64,000 nucleotides of DNA from AP-15 sp963733945 (lineage in GTDB: Bacteria > Pseudomonadota > Alphaproteobacteria > ATCC43930 > CGMCC-115725): the NCBI GenBank assembly GCA_963733945.1, contig CAVTFD010000022.1:1-64000 (forward strand). Reading direction: 5' to 3'. Of the stretch, positions 1 to 8,660 are shown piece after piece; positions within the stretch are counted from its first letter, which is position 1; each line of letters begins with the position of its first letter. The position numbers and the translations under genes are program-made. Below the pieces are notes generated by a model, which worked only from the letters and a program-made list of their open reading frames with translations, was not told the origin of the DNA and did no database searches.

Positions 1-52
1 TGCCGGCGGCGGACGCCGTGTCGCAGCGCAATCGCTGCGTCTCGACCTCCTG

Positions 53-532
53 CTAAGATGCTTGCGTTGCCGAGGATGACATGACCGCCTGATCGAGGCG
101 GTCGCAGGCCGCAATCCAGCCGCTACGGTGTTGCCGCCCGATGTCGGGATCAACGAAGTTCTCGTGCCGGAGCGTCAGTTCGGTGCCGCCGGCAAATTCA
201 TGAAATTCGACGGTCACGACCGTCTCCGGCATCTGCTCGAAAGCGCCCTCCCAACGCCAGGTAAATCTCAACTTCTCCGGGGGCTGCACTTCGAGGAAAT
301 GCCCGCGCACCGAAACGCGCGAGCCCATGGCATCCCGGCGCATGCCGACGCAATAGGCTCCGCCGACCCGCAAATCCAGCTCGACTGCTTCGGGGACCCA
401 ACCGCTCGGAAACCACCATTTCCTCAAAGCTTCCGGTTGCGTCCAGGCGCGGAAGACCGTTTCACGTGGGGAGCGAAAACGGCGCCGGATTTCGAACGCG
501 CCGCTCGCTTTCCTGCCGGCGTCTCCCTCCAT
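53..532 (-). CDS. SRPBCC / AHSA1-like protein
   Basis: A 159-residue protein of the AHSA1-like branch of the SRPBCC (START-like) fold, which forms a hydrophobic cavity for small ligands. The family pattern is clear: an N-terminal RRRFRSPRETVFRAWTQPE segment, then KWWFPSGW, a central LRFTWRWEG strand and a C-terminal helix beginning HRSGWIAACDRL. The length is normal for the family. It starts five bases after the stop of an ArsR-type regulator on the same strand. ArsR-SRPBCC pairs of this kind are very common, and the SRPBCC partner is usually of unknown substrate. The family is certain, the function is not. Confidence 0.9.
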   Translation of the reverse strand: MEGDAGRKASGAFEIRRRFRSPRETVFRAWTQPEALRKWWFPSGWVPEAVELDLRVGGAYCVGMRRDAMGSRVSVRGHFLEVQPPEKLRFTWRWEGAFEQMPETVVTVEFHEFAGGTELTLRHENFVDPDIGRQHRSGWIAACDRLDQAVMSSSATQAS

Positions 533-537
533 CTTGC

Positions 538-897
538 CTACTCGGTGTCCAAATATCCTGCGAGCGCGTCAAGTTGCCCCTCCCAGAAGGCCTGGTGCTG
601 CTCGATCCAATCCCCGGCCCTGCGCAACGGCGCGGCTATGAGACGGCAGTAATGAACCCGGCCCACCTTCCAGCGCTCGATCATTCCCGACCGCTCTAGC
701 ACCTGCAGGTGCTTGGAAATCGCCGGCGCCGAAACCGGGTACGGCTCGCCAAGCCCGGTCACCGAGCATGGACCATGGGTCAGCCGAGCGACGATCCCAC
801 GGCGGATGGGATCCGACAGCGCTCCAAAGACGCCGTCGAGCGGTTGCGCATCGCTCGGGGTAGAGATGCCCCGCTGAGGGCCGGCGCCGTCGTTCAC
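538..897 (-). CDS. ArsR-family winged-helix regulator
   Basis: A 119-residue ArsR/SmtB-type repressor. The winged-helix signature is plain: FGALSDPIRRGIVARLTHGPCSV, then SAPAISKHLQVLERSG as recognition helix and GRVHYCRL as wing. There are no clustered cysteines for metal sensing, so it is of the ArsR-SRPBCC-associated, non-metal kind. I chose a GTG start at 897 because its first bases overlap the TGA stop of the upstream globin frame (GTGA), which fits translational coupling. A longer frame runs to 1029 but would lie inside the globin gene. The SRPBCC gene follows at once, so the two probably form an operon that this protein represses. Confidence 0.85.
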   Translation of the reverse strand: MNDGAGPQRGISTPSDAQPLDGVFGALSDPIRRGIVARLTHGPCSVTGLGEPYPVSAPAISKHLQVLERSGMIERWKVGRVHYCRLIAAPLRRAGDWIEQHQAFWEGQLDALAGYLDTE

Positions 898-1305
898 GCC
901 GATGTCGCCGGCGTGGCGACGATGTCCCATTTCAGGCCGGAAGCAGCCTCCATGACCTCGGTCTTTTCGCGCTCGGCTACGCCGAGCGTGTGGAGCGTGG
1001 CGGCAATATGGCCGATCGTCTTGTCCCACTCCCGCTCGGTTATGCCCAAGCCTTCATGCGAAATTTTCATGTCCCGACCGAAATATTCGACGGGCCCTTC
1101 GAAGGCCGCGCACAGAAAGTCCACAAGAAGCTTGTCCTCCCGGCGGCGCGAGTTCGAGCGATTTCCCCTTCCAATAAATGCCAAGTTCGGGGTCGTTGTG
1201 CAGCCTCGGCATCAATTCGCGCACGAAAGCGGCGAGTGCGTCGTAGCCCCCGAGGCGAGTGTAAAGCGACTGACGCGTGTCGAGCGAGTTTTCTGGGTCG
1301 AGCAT
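894..1305 (-). pseudogene. Truncated hemoglobin (group I type), frameshifted
   Basis: Two overlapping frames together spell one truncated globin. The first, from ATG 1305 with a good AAGGAA ribosome site, reads SLYTRLGGYDALAAFVREL and HNDPELGIYWKGKS. The second, ending at 894, continues with EDKLLVDFLCAAFEGPVEYFG and ITEREWDKTIGHIAATLHTLGV, which matches the E to H helix part of group I/II truncated globins. The frames must switch near 1145-1165 at a run of CGCCGCCGGGA-type sequence. Without the shift the product would be about 135 residues, longer than the roughly 120 of the family. Either a real one-base lesion or a sequencing error; the downstream ArsR gene overlaps its stop. Confidence 0.8.
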
Positions 1306-1474
1306 GTTCCTTCCCCTCCCCGACTTCACTTCACCAATCGGTTAAGTTATTGCCTGGATCGGGAGCGTCGTCAAGCGCGAAGTGTCGGATTGGGGCTGTT
1401 TTGTGGACTTGAGGACGAAACGCGGGACCTGTGTCGGCGTTGCCGGCCGATCGGCCAGCAAAAAAATCGCCGCT

Positions 1475-3259
1475 CTAGTGAGCTTTCTCGCGCAGCGCGT
1501 CGTCGCGGCGCATTCGTGCGAGCGCCGCTTCCCCGCCGCTCGTGGCGTGATAGAGATCGAGATTATCAAATTCGTCAGCTTGCGGCGGCGCAATCGAGAG
1601 GTCGGTGTAAGTCCATCGGTCAGGCGCCGCCAGGACAGCCTTCAGCATCGTCCGGGAACGCCGATAGACCGACCAATAGCCCCAAGCCTTTACGACGATT
1701 TCAAGCAGACAGCGTGGGTAGTAGATAACGGGATTCTCCGGCGCTAGCCCGTACCGCCGCTCCAGCCGCGACTTGCGGCGGAATGCGCCTCCTTCGAGCG
1801 GATGGACCGCTTCGAACATGGTCATCAGCTTGAACCACAACAGCGTCGTCAAGGTCGTTTGCGGCCGCCCGTTCGGGTTGGCTGCGGCGCGGCGCAGGAT
1901 CGTGCGCATGTGGTCGAAACTGTAAAAGCTCTCCCAGGCGGCGCGGTAGGCATCGTCCCAATCCGTGTCCGCCATTTTCGGATGGTGCGCCACTCGGTGG
2001 TAGAGGTCGTATTTGTTCAGATCGTCATCCATCCACGCGCCGTTCTGCCACAGCACCTTGTGGTCCTCAGAGCCGGGCAGCGGGGTCAGGTAGAACAACT
2101 CGAGGACATCGAGCGGCATCTCGCGCTTGATGATGTCGACGTCGCGGAGGATCAACTCCTTAGTGTCGCCGGGAAAGCCAATAATATATCCGGCGCAGGT
2201 GATGGCGCCGTGCTCGCGCCACTTTTGCAGCATCGTCCGGTATTCGGTGATCTTGTTCTGGTGTTTTTTGCTGGCGATCAGATTATTCGGGTTGATGTTT
2301 TCGAGGCCGATAAAAACCCGACGCACCCCGGCCTGCGCAGCCTTTTCAATGAAGTTCGGGATGCGGTGGCACAAAGTGTCAACCTGGATCGTAAACCCGA
2401 TTTTCAGGCCCTCGCCAAGGCGCAGGCGGATCATGCGATCAAATAATTCTTCCCAGTGGCTGTTACGCGCAAAGTTGTCGTCGGTGATGAAAAAACGCCG
2501 GATCCCATGGGCATAGTTCTCACGGATCGCGCGTTCGAGATCGTTGGGGGTGCGGAACCGGCTCTTACGGCCCTGGACGTTGATGATCGTGCAAAACGAG
2601 CACTGGTAAGGGCATCCGCGGCCGAGATCGAGGCTCGACAAAGACCCCGAAATCCGTCGGATATGGCGCCGCGGTAGCATTGGCGCCGGCTCCCCTTCGA
2701 GGGCCGGAAGATCGTTCATGTAATTGTAGACGGGCTGCAGGGTGCCAGCCCAGGCGTCGCGCATGACTTGGTCGAGGCGGCCGAGTTCGGCTTCGCCAGC
2801 GAAAAACGAAATCCCCAATGCCTGCGCTTCCGCCATCTCCGGCGGCATTTGCGGCAGCATCGCGATCGAGCCGGAGACGTGAAAGCCGCCGATGCAGACC
2901 GGCAGGCCGGCCGCAAGAAACGGGCGGGCGAGATCGACGGCACGCGGAAACTGGTTCGACTGGACGCCGACCATCCCGATCAGTGCCCGACCGCCCGCCT
3001 GGCGAATCGCTCGGATGATCCGGGGCGGGCGAACGCGCTGGTTCGTCTCGTCGAAGGTATGGAGTCGGATGCCGACGCCGGGGCCGAGCACCTGACGCCT
3101 GGCAGCATCCTCCGCAAGTCCGTTCAGGCAGGCCAGCGTATTCGACGGGATCGCCGCCTTGACCCAACGGATCGGATAGCCGTCATCGTCGTAATGCGTC
3201 GGCTTGATCAGCACGAGATGAAAGAGGGACGGATCACCGCGCCTCGGTTGGGTCGGCAT
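1475..3259 (-). CDS. B12-binding-type radical SAM protein, copy A
   Basis: A 594-residue protein with an N-terminal cobalamin-binding-like Rossmann domain (about residues 15-170, with VCIGGFHVSG typical of the strand-loop near the cofactor) followed by a radical SAM core. The 4Fe-4S cysteines are C216, C220 and C223 in GRGCPYQCSFC, the CxxxCxxC motif. The canonical DxHxxG cobalamin ligand motif is not evident, so B12 use is uncertain. A C-terminal tail of some 170 residues (FYLTPLPGSEDH, YSFDHMRTILRRA, VHPLEGGAFRRK) belongs to this subfamily. Substrate unknown. A near twin lies at 4266-6050, and both start with the same GACAGGGG leader. An IS5 element sits directly upstream and separates the pair. 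Confidence 0.9.
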   Translation of the reverse strand: MPTQPRRGDPSLFHLVLIKPTHYDDDGYPIRWVKAAIPSNTLACLNGLAEDAARRQVLGPGVGIRLHTFDETNQRVRPPRIIRAIRQAGGRALIGMVGVQSNQFPRAVDLARPFLAAGLPVCIGGFHVSGSIAMLPQMPPEMAEAQALGISFFAGEAELGRLDQVMRDAWAGTLQPVYNYMNDLPALEGEPAPMLPRRHIRRISGSLSSLDLGRGCPYQCSFCTIINVQGRKSRFRTPNDLERAIRENYAHGIRRFFITDDNFARNSHWEELFDRMIRLRLGEGLKIGFTIQVDTLCHRIPNFIEKAAQAGVRRVFIGLENINPNNLIASKKHQNKITEYRTMLQKWREHGAITCAGYIIGFPGDTKELILRDVDIIKREMPLDVLELFYLTPLPGSEDHKVLWQNGAWMDDDLNKYDLYHRVAHHPKMADTDWDDAYRAAWESFYSFDHMRTILRRAAANPNGRPQTTLTTLLWFKLMTMFEAVHPLEGGAFRRKSRLERRYGLAPENPVIYYPRCLLEIVVKAWGYWSVYRRSRTMLKAVLAAPDRWTYTDLSIAPPQADEFDNLDLYHATSGGEAALARMRRDDALREKAH

Positions 3260-3325
3260 CGTCCCCCCTGTCGGTGCTCATTTGTACGATAGTGCACAGT
3301 CGTGGCCCCGGCAAAAGCTGCTAAG

Positions 3326-4248
3326 AGGCTGACCGAAAATGAATTGAGTGATTTCAGCATGTTGTGAGACACTGGTTGTGTCGAGCAAACAGTGGGGGAC
3401 AACATGTGGACCGAAATCACTCGTCCGAAGTATGACCGCGTGGCGCCGCGCTACGCAAGTGACCTGATCGATGCGGAATGGGCGCTGATTGCGCCTTTTA
3501 TGCCGGTGCGCAAACTGTTGGGCCGCCCGCGGGGAACCGATCTGCGCGCGGTGCTGGACGCCATCCTGTATATCGCCCGAACCGGTTGCCAGTGGCGCAT
3601 GCTGCCAAAGGACTTTCCGCCGTTCACCACGGTGCAAGGGTATTTTTATCGCTGGCGCGACAGCGGCTTGTTCGAGCAGATCAATTTTGAGCTGTTACTG
3701 CAAGCGCGCGGGGTCGCCGGCCGCGAACCGAGCCCGTCGGCCGGGGTCATCGACAGCCAATCGGTCAAGACCACCGAGAGCGGCGGGCCACGGGGTTACG
3801 ATGCCGCCAAGAAGATCAAGGGCCGCAAGCGTCACGTCGTGACCGATACCTCCGGCCTGCTGGTCGGTGTCGTGGTCCATCCCGCCGACATCCAGGACCG
3901 CGACGGTGCCGGGCTTGTCATCGAAGCCATCCACGATCTGTTTCCCTGGCTGCGTCACCTCTTTGCCGACAGTGCCTACAACGGTCCCAACTTGCGCGCG
4001 GCGCTGGTCAAATTCGGCGATTGGTCGATCGAGATCGTCAAACGCGCCGCGGCGACCGCCGGGTTTCAGCTGCTGCCCCGTCGCTGGGTGGTCGAACGCA
4101 CCTTGGCCTGGTTGAACCGCAACCGCCGTCTCGCCAAAGACTTCGAGGCGTCGATCGCCAGCGCCGCCGCCTGGGTTTATATTGCCTCAGTGCAACTCCT
4201 CGTCCGGCGCTTAGCACCAACACAACCAGGGCAATTCTGAGTCAGACA
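3326..4248 (+). mobile_element. IS5-family insertion sequence (complete)
   Basis: A 923-bp element with one transposase gene. The ends are imperfect inverted repeats: the left reads AGGCTGACCGAAAATG, and the reverse complement of the right reads TGTCTGACTCAGAATTG, sharing the CTGAC core. The five bases CTAAG stand at both sides (3321-3325 and 4249-4253), and they contain the CTAA (YTAR) target typical of IS5 relatives; the exact element edge is uncertain by one base. Length fits the IS1031-type subgroup of about 850-950 bp. It lies in the spacer between two radical SAM paralogues and is oriented against them. Intact ends, target duplication and gene suggest a recent, possibly active copy. Confidence 0.88.
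3392..4240 (+). CDS. IS5-family DDE transposase
   Basis: A full-length 282-residue transposase. An N-terminal DUF4096-like region (LIDAEWALIAPFMP ... LDAILYIARTGCQWRMLPKDFPP) is followed by a DDE catalytic domain with D117 in GVIDSQSVKT, D189 in LFADSAYNG and E231 in RRWVVERTLAWLNRNRRLAKDFE. No frameshift is needed, unlike some IS5 members that split the gene in two. A GGGGGA ribosome site precedes the ATG. It catalyses cut-and-paste movement of its own element, whose inverted ends lie 66 bases upstream and 8 bases downstream of the gene. Confidence 0.95.
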   Translation: MGDNMWTEITRPKYDRVAPRYASDLIDAEWALIAPFMPVRKLLGRPRGTDLRAVLDAILYIARTGCQWRMLPKDFPPFTTVQGYFYRWRDSGLFEQINFELLLQARGVAGREPSPSAGVIDSQSVKTTESGGPRGYDAAKKIKGRKRHVVTDTSGLLVGVVVHPADIQDRDGAGLVIEAIHDLFPWLRHLFADSAYNGPNLRAALVKFGDWSIEIVKRAAATAGFQLLPRRWVVERTLAWLNRNRRLAKDFEASIASAAAWVYIASVQLLVRRLAPTQPGQF

Positions 4249-4265
4249 CTAAGCGCACGACGCGG

Positions 4266-6050
4266 TCAGCCAACCTTTGCCCTCAGAATGTCATCGCGGC
4301 GTTTGCGGGCGCGCGCCGCCTCGCCGCCGCTCGTCAGGCGATACAGATCGAGATGGTCGAATTCATCGGCTTCCGGTGGGGTGATCGACACATCGGAGTA
4401 GGCCCCTCGATCCGTGGCGGCGAGCGTCTCCTTCAGGATTCGCTGGGTACGGCGAAACACTGACCAGTAATTCCAAGCCTTGGCAGCGATTTCCGTGGCG
4501 GCGCGGGGATAGAACTCCATCGGGGTCAGGCACGAGAGCCCGGGGCGCCGCTCGCGTCTGGCCTTGCGGCGAATGGCGCCGCCTTCGAGCGGGTGGACGC
4601 CCTCGAACGTCACCGCAAGTTTGAACCACAACAGGGCGATTACAATCGTCCGCGGACGGCCGTTGGGATTGGCTGCGGCGCGCCGCAAGATCGTGCGCAT
4701 ATGATCGAAACTGTAAAAGCTCTGCCAGGCGGCGCGGTAGGTTTCCTCCCAATCGGTGTCCGAGATGCGCGGATGATGGGTGACCCGGTGCGACAGGTCA
4801 TATTTGTTCAGGTCGTCGTCCATCCAGACGCCGTCTTGCCACAAGGTCCGGTGGTCTTCGGAACCCGGTAATGGCGTCAAATAAAACAGTTCGAGGAGAT
4901 CGAGGGGCAACTCGCGCTTGATGATCTCGATATCGCGCAGGATCGATTGTTTGGTGTCGCCGGGAAATCCGGTGATGTAGCCGGCATAGGTGATCATCCC
5001 GTGCTCGCGCCATTTTTGCAGCATCACACGGTATTCGGTGATTTTGTTCTGGTGCTTTTTGGTCGCGATCAGATTGTCGGGGTTGATGTTTTCCAGCCCA
5101 ATGAAGACGCGGCGCACCCCGGCCAGCGCCGCCTTTTCGATGAAGTTCGGAATACGGTGGCACAAAGTATCGACTTGGATCATCAGGTTGAGCCTAATCC
5201 CGTCGTTCTGGCGCAACCGGATCATCCGGTCGAACAGCGCCTCCCAGTTGCGGTTGCGCGCGAAATTGTCGTCCGTAATGAAGAATCGGCGGATGCCGCG
5301 CGCGTAATTTTCCCGGATCGCCCTTTCGAGATCGTCAGGCGTGCGAAATCGGCTCTTGCGGCCCTGGACGTTGATGATCGTGCAAAACGAGCATTGATAG
5401 GGGCAGCCGCGACCGAGATCGAAGCTCGAAAACGAGTGAGCGATCCGGCGGACATGACGCCGCGGCAGTATCGGCAGTGGCTCGGCTTCGAGTCCCGGCA
5501 GGTCGCTCATGTGGTTGTAGACGGGCTGCAGCGCGCCATTCCAAGCGTCCCGCAAGACCGCGTCGATACGGCCGCCTTCGGCCTCGCCGGCAAAAAACGA
5601 AATGCCGAGCGCTTGCGCCTCGACCATCTCGGGTGGCATTTCAGGCAGCATCGCGATCGTGCCGGAGACGTGAAAGCCGCCGATGCAAACCGGTAATCCG
5701 GCAGCGCGAAACGGCCGGGCGACATCGACGGCGCGCGGAAACTGGTTGGATTGGACGCCGACCAGCCCGATCAGCGCTCGCCCGCCGGTTTTACGGATCG
5801 CGTGAATGAGTCGAGACGGATACACGCGTTGATTGGTCTCGTCGAAAATATGAAGTCGGATAGTAACGTCTGGCCCGAGCACTTGCCGTCGGACCGCGTC
5901 TTCAACCAGACTATTCAGGCTGGCCAGCGTATTTGACGGTATAGCGGCCTTGACCCAGCGGATCGGATAGCCGTCGTCATCATAATGGGTCGGCTTGATC
6001 AAGACGACATCGAAGACGGGCGGATCGCTGCGCCTCGGCCGGATCGGCAT
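4266..6050 (-). CDS. B12-binding-type radical SAM protein, copy B
   Basis: A second copy of the protein at 1475-3259, also 594 residues if the ATG at 6050 is used; a GTG two codons earlier is possible but breaks the match with the twin. The order is the same: cobalamin-binding-like domain (VLIKPTHYDDDGYPIRW, VCIGGFHVSG), radical SAM core with GRGCPYQCSFC, and the same C-terminal tail (FYLTPLPGSEDH, GVHPLEGGAIRRK). By eye a large majority of positions are identical to copy A, with drift spread evenly. Its 3' end lies 17 bases from the IS5 insertion. Its 5' leader (ATGAGCGACCGACAGGGGTGACG before the ATG, in part) resembles that of copy A, so the duplication included the promoter-proximal region. 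Confidence 0.9.
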   Translation of the reverse strand: MPIRPRRSDPPVFDVVLIKPTHYDDDGYPIRWVKAAIPSNTLASLNSLVEDAVRRQVLGPDVTIRLHIFDETNQRVYPSRLIHAIRKTGGRALIGLVGVQSNQFPRAVDVARPFRAAGLPVCIGGFHVSGTIAMLPEMPPEMVEAQALGISFFAGEAEGGRIDAVLRDAWNGALQPVYNHMSDLPGLEAEPLPILPRRHVRRIAHSFSSFDLGRGCPYQCSFCTIINVQGRKSRFRTPDDLERAIRENYARGIRRFFITDDNFARNRNWEALFDRMIRLRQNDGIRLNLMIQVDTLCHRIPNFIEKAALAGVRRVFIGLENINPDNLIATKKHQNKITEYRVMLQKWREHGMITYAGYITGFPGDTKQSILRDIEIIKRELPLDLLELFYLTPLPGSEDHRTLWQDGVWMDDDLNKYDLSHRVTHHPRISDTDWEETYRAAWQSFYSFDHMRTILRRAAANPNGRPRTIVIALLWFKLAVTFEGVHPLEGGAIRRKARRERRPGLSCLTPMEFYPRAATEIAAKAWNYWSVFRRTQRILKETLAATDRGAYSDVSITPPEADEFDHLDLYRLTSGGEAARARKRRDDILRAKVG

Positions 6051-6199
6051 CGTCACCCCTGTCGGTCGCTCATCCGAATGATAGCGGGACTATCGCATAA
6101 ATCCCGTAAAAAGCTTCGTCAAATGACGTAAAAAGGGATCCCAGCGGCCGCTACGCGATCAACGGGGAACGCGTCTGTTTAGCGCCGACGGACGTCTCC

Positions 6200-6577
6200 T
6201 CACTCGGCGTAATAGTGGATTTCATAGAGCAGGCACCCGCCATTCGATTTGAACGGGCCGTGCACCGCACCCGGCGGCCGGCAGGCATAGGTGCCGGGAG
6301 GGAAATTCTCGCCGCCTCTTCCCTCGGCGTCGTTGCCGACGGTCAGGTCGCCGGATACCAGATAGACCTCCTCCCAGTATTCGTGAACAAAGGGCGCGGC
6401 CGTATAGACGCCGGGGGCGAAGCGTAGCAGCCGGGTGCGGCTGCCGCTGTGGCCTTTCTCGTCGAGCGCGCCGGCCAAGATCTTCTGCTCGATGCCGGGC
6501 GGATAGCCCTGCGGAGTTTGCCAGCCGGAGCTCATATCGACGCGGTGAAATTCGAGATGGGGCTTATCAAACGGCAT
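6200..6577 (-). CDS. Cupin-domain protein
   Basis: A 125-residue single-domain cupin. The first cupin motif is seen in FVHEYWEEVYLVSGDLTVG (histidine and glutamates as likely metal ligands) and the second in PPGTYACRPPGAVHGPF (histidine). The C-terminus CLLYEIHYYAE closes the barrel. The length is normal for small stand-alone cupins such as ChrR-like or dioxygenase-like members. It stands alone between the radical SAM paralogue and a lipoprotein gene, with about 100-bp spacers on both sides, so the context does not reveal the substrate. Confidence 0.85.
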   Translation of the reverse strand: MPFDKPHLEFHRVDMSSGWQTPQGYPPGIEQKILAGALDEKGHSGSRTRLLRFAPGVYTAAPFVHEYWEEVYLVSGDLTVGNDAEGRGGENFPPGTYACRPPGAVHGPFKSNGGCLLYEIHYYAE

Positions 6578-6681
6578 CGGGTGCGATCCTCATCGAAGGG
6601 ATAGTGCCCAGCCTCTAAACCTGCCGGCGCGGCGCGGCAACACCTTGCCGCTGTCGCCGTCCATGGCCTCGGTATGCGCCG

Positions 6682-6981
6682 CTATTTCTTTGGAGCGCAG
6701 ACAAAGGTGGCTCGGGCCGGCAACAACAGGGGACAAAAGTCGAGCTTCCAGTCGGTATCGACGCGCGTGGCGCGGGTGTCTGGCGTGCATTCGTCCTGTG
6801 CCGCCTTTTGGACCGCGGCGCGCGAGCTGACGACGGCGTCGTAGCAGATTGCCACCCGCGTCCCAGCATCCTTCACGCCGGCGGCGGCAGGCTGGGGTTC
6901 AGTCGCGTAGGGGGTGAACGCGGAGCAGGCGGCGAGCCCCGCCGCCGCGACCAGCAGCACGAGGCCCGTTGCCGCCTTCAT
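6682..6981 (-). CDS. Predicted lipoprotein of unknown function
   Basis: A 99-residue product when started at the ATG at 6981, which overlaps the TGA stop of the upstream amidase gene (ATGA). The N-terminus MKAATGLVLLVAAAGLAAC is a lipoprotein signal peptide with an LAAC lipobox, so the mature protein would begin at the cysteine and be anchored in a membrane. The mature part has four further cysteines (ICYDAVV, DECTPD, DFCPLL, FVCAPK) that could form two disulfides in the periplasm. I do not recognise a named family. The overlap suggests it is translated together with the amidase. Confidence 0.7.
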   Translation of the reverse strand: MKAATGLVLLVAAAGLAACSAFTPYATEPQPAAAGVKDAGTRVAICYDAVVSSRAAVQKAAQDECTPDTRATRVDTDWKLDFCPLLLPARATFVCAPKK

Positions 6982-8321
6982 GCGGTCTTGGCGAGGGCGC
7001 GCTCGAGAAAGGCCGCGCACGCCATCAGCCGTGCGTCGTCATGCATTCGGCCGACGAGCTGAACCCCGGTCGGCAGCCCGCTTTCGCCCCAGCGTGCAGG
7101 AACGGTTACGCAGGGTACCCCGAGCAAGGTCCACATGCGGTTGAACACCGGGTCTCCGGTGTAGCCGAGCCCGGCCGGCGCTTCGCCAGGCGCCGCCGGA
7201 ACCAGGATCGCGTCGCATCCAGCAAAAAAACCAGCGAGCCCGGCGCGCGCCGCTTCGGTCAGGGCGCGTGCGGCGTCGTATTCGTCGGCTCCGACCGTCA
7301 TTCCGGCATCGAGCAGCTGGGCGAGCCGAGGGGACAGCTCGGCGCTGTGCCGGATGCGCTCATCAGCGAGCGCGCGCACCGTCTCGAACCCCATGATCTT
7401 GTCTTGCGCTGCGGTCAGCCCGTGGTGGTCGGGGGCGCTCGCCAGCTCTTCGACCCGCGCCCCAGCGCGTTCGAGCGCGGCATGTGCCGTATCGAGGGCG
7501 GCAGCGGTCGCAGGCTCGGCCTCGTCCCACATCGGCGTGCGGCAGAGGCCGAAATGCGGCGGCCGGCCGGGCGCCGCCGAGTGGCGCAACGCCGGCCGCT
7601 CGGTCAGCACGCCGGCGAAAAACGCCGCGTCGTCGACGGTGCGCGCAAGAACGCCGACCGTGTCGAGACTGTCGGCGAGCGGCTTGACCCCAGCCCGGTT
7701 GATCAGACCGAAGCTCGGCTTGTAGCCAATGCAGCCGCAAAACGAGGCGGGGCGGATCACCGATCCGGCGGTCTGGGTGCCGAAAGCGAGCGGCGCCATG
7801 CCGTCGGCGACGGCCGCAGCCGAGCCGCTCGACGAGCCGCCGGGCGTGTGGGCGGGGTTGCGCGGGTTCGCGGTCTCGCCGGGGGTGAAGGTCGCAAATT
7901 CGGTGGTGACGGTCTTGCCGAGCACGATCGCCCCGGCGGCGCGGGCGAGCGCCACGCAGGAAGCATCGGCGGCCGGCCGGTGGCCGCGGTAGATCGGCGA
8001 CCCGTAGCCGGTCGGCATGTCTGACGTGTCGATCAGGTCCTTGACCGCGATCGGAACCCCATGCAATGGCCCGCGCGGGGCCTCGGCGTCGCGCCGCCGG
8101 GCTTCGGCGAGCGCCTGATCGCGGCCGAGATACTGCCAGGCGCCGACGATGCTCTCGCGCGCCGCGATATGGTCGAGATAAGCCGATACCAACGCCTCGG
8201 CGGTAAGCTTACCCTCGGCGATCTGCCGAGCGGCGTCTCTGGCGGACAACGAACGCGGATCGGTCACGGGGATCTCCACTTGGTCGGGCTGACTCTCGCG
8301 CATCCCAAGATCGTTTGACAA
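6978..8321 (-). CDS. Amidase-signature hydrolase
   Basis: A 447-residue amidase-signature (AS) enzyme, which hydrolyses a carboxamide to acid and ammonia. The Ser-cisSer-Lys triad is visible: K94 in GVPIAVKD, the serines of GGSSSGS at 163-167, and the nucleophile S187 in GTQTAGSVIRPA. The length is typical. The pattern SLSARDAARQIAEGKLTAEALVSAYL at the N-terminus is common in this family. The substrate cannot be read from sequence. It precedes a small lipoprotein gene with a four-base overlap. A DUF1989 (urea carboxylase-associated-like) gene lies divergently about 340 bases away, which is compatible with a role in amide or urea-type nitrogen use, but this is inference. Confidence 0.9.
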   Translation of the reverse strand: MSNDLGMRESQPDQVEIPVTDPRSLSARDAARQIAEGKLTAEALVSAYLDHIAARESIVGAWQYLGRDQALAEARRRDAEAPRGPLHGVPIAVKDLIDTSDMPTGYGSPIYRGHRPAADASCVALARAAGAIVLGKTVTTEFATFTPGETANPRNPAHTPGGSSSGSAAAVADGMAPLAFGTQTAGSVIRPASFCGCIGYKPSFGLINRAGVKPLADSLDTVGVLARTVDDAAFFAGVLTERPALRHSAAPGRPPHFGLCRTPMWDEAEPATAAALDTAHAALERAGARVEELASAPDHHGLTAAQDKIMGFETVRALADERIRHSAELSPRLAQLLDAGMTVGADEYDAARALTEAARAGLAGFFAGCDAILVPAAPGEAPAGLGYTGDPVFNRMWTLLGVPCVTVPARWGESGLPTGVQLVGRMHDDARLMACAAFLERALAKTA

Positions 8322-8417
8322 GACGCGAGCGTCGGCGTTGCCGGGCGTTTCGGCCGCATATAATGGTCGGCTCGAGGCTGTCGCCGACGGTCAGCCGATT
8401 GCACCGGAGGTATTGCC

Positions 8418-8615
8418 ATGGCCCAACTCCCCGACGATCAAGGCGGCGAACGATCGCGATCCGGAGCGGTGATCGGGTTGGTCGTGGTGTTGGCGCTGGT
8501 CGTCGCCGCTGTCTATTTGGTTCATGCGCTGCAAAAGGAATCACATCTCGAGGATTGTCTGATGACCGGGCGGACGAACTGCGCGCCGATCGAGGTTCCC
8601 TCCGGCGGCAGATAA
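8418..8615 (+). CDS. Small single-span membrane protein
   Basis: A 65-residue protein with a charged N-terminus, one clear transmembrane helix (GAVIGLVVVLALVVAAVYLV) and a short tail reading ESHLEDCLMTGRTNCAPIE. The tail pattern DC(L/V)M(T/S)GRTNCAPI recurs in small alphaproteobacterial membrane proteins that I have seen annotated only as hypothetical. Two cysteines in the tail could pair. The gene lies 45 bases upstream of the DUF1989 gene on the same strand. Function unknown. Confidence 0.75.
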   Translation: MAQLPDDQGGERSRSGAVIGLVVVLALVVAAVYLVHALQKESHLEDCLMTGRTNCAPIEVPSGGR

Positions 8616-8660
8616 CAGCTCTCTGGTATACTCGCCGCAAGCCAGCAAGTAGAGGACCAC

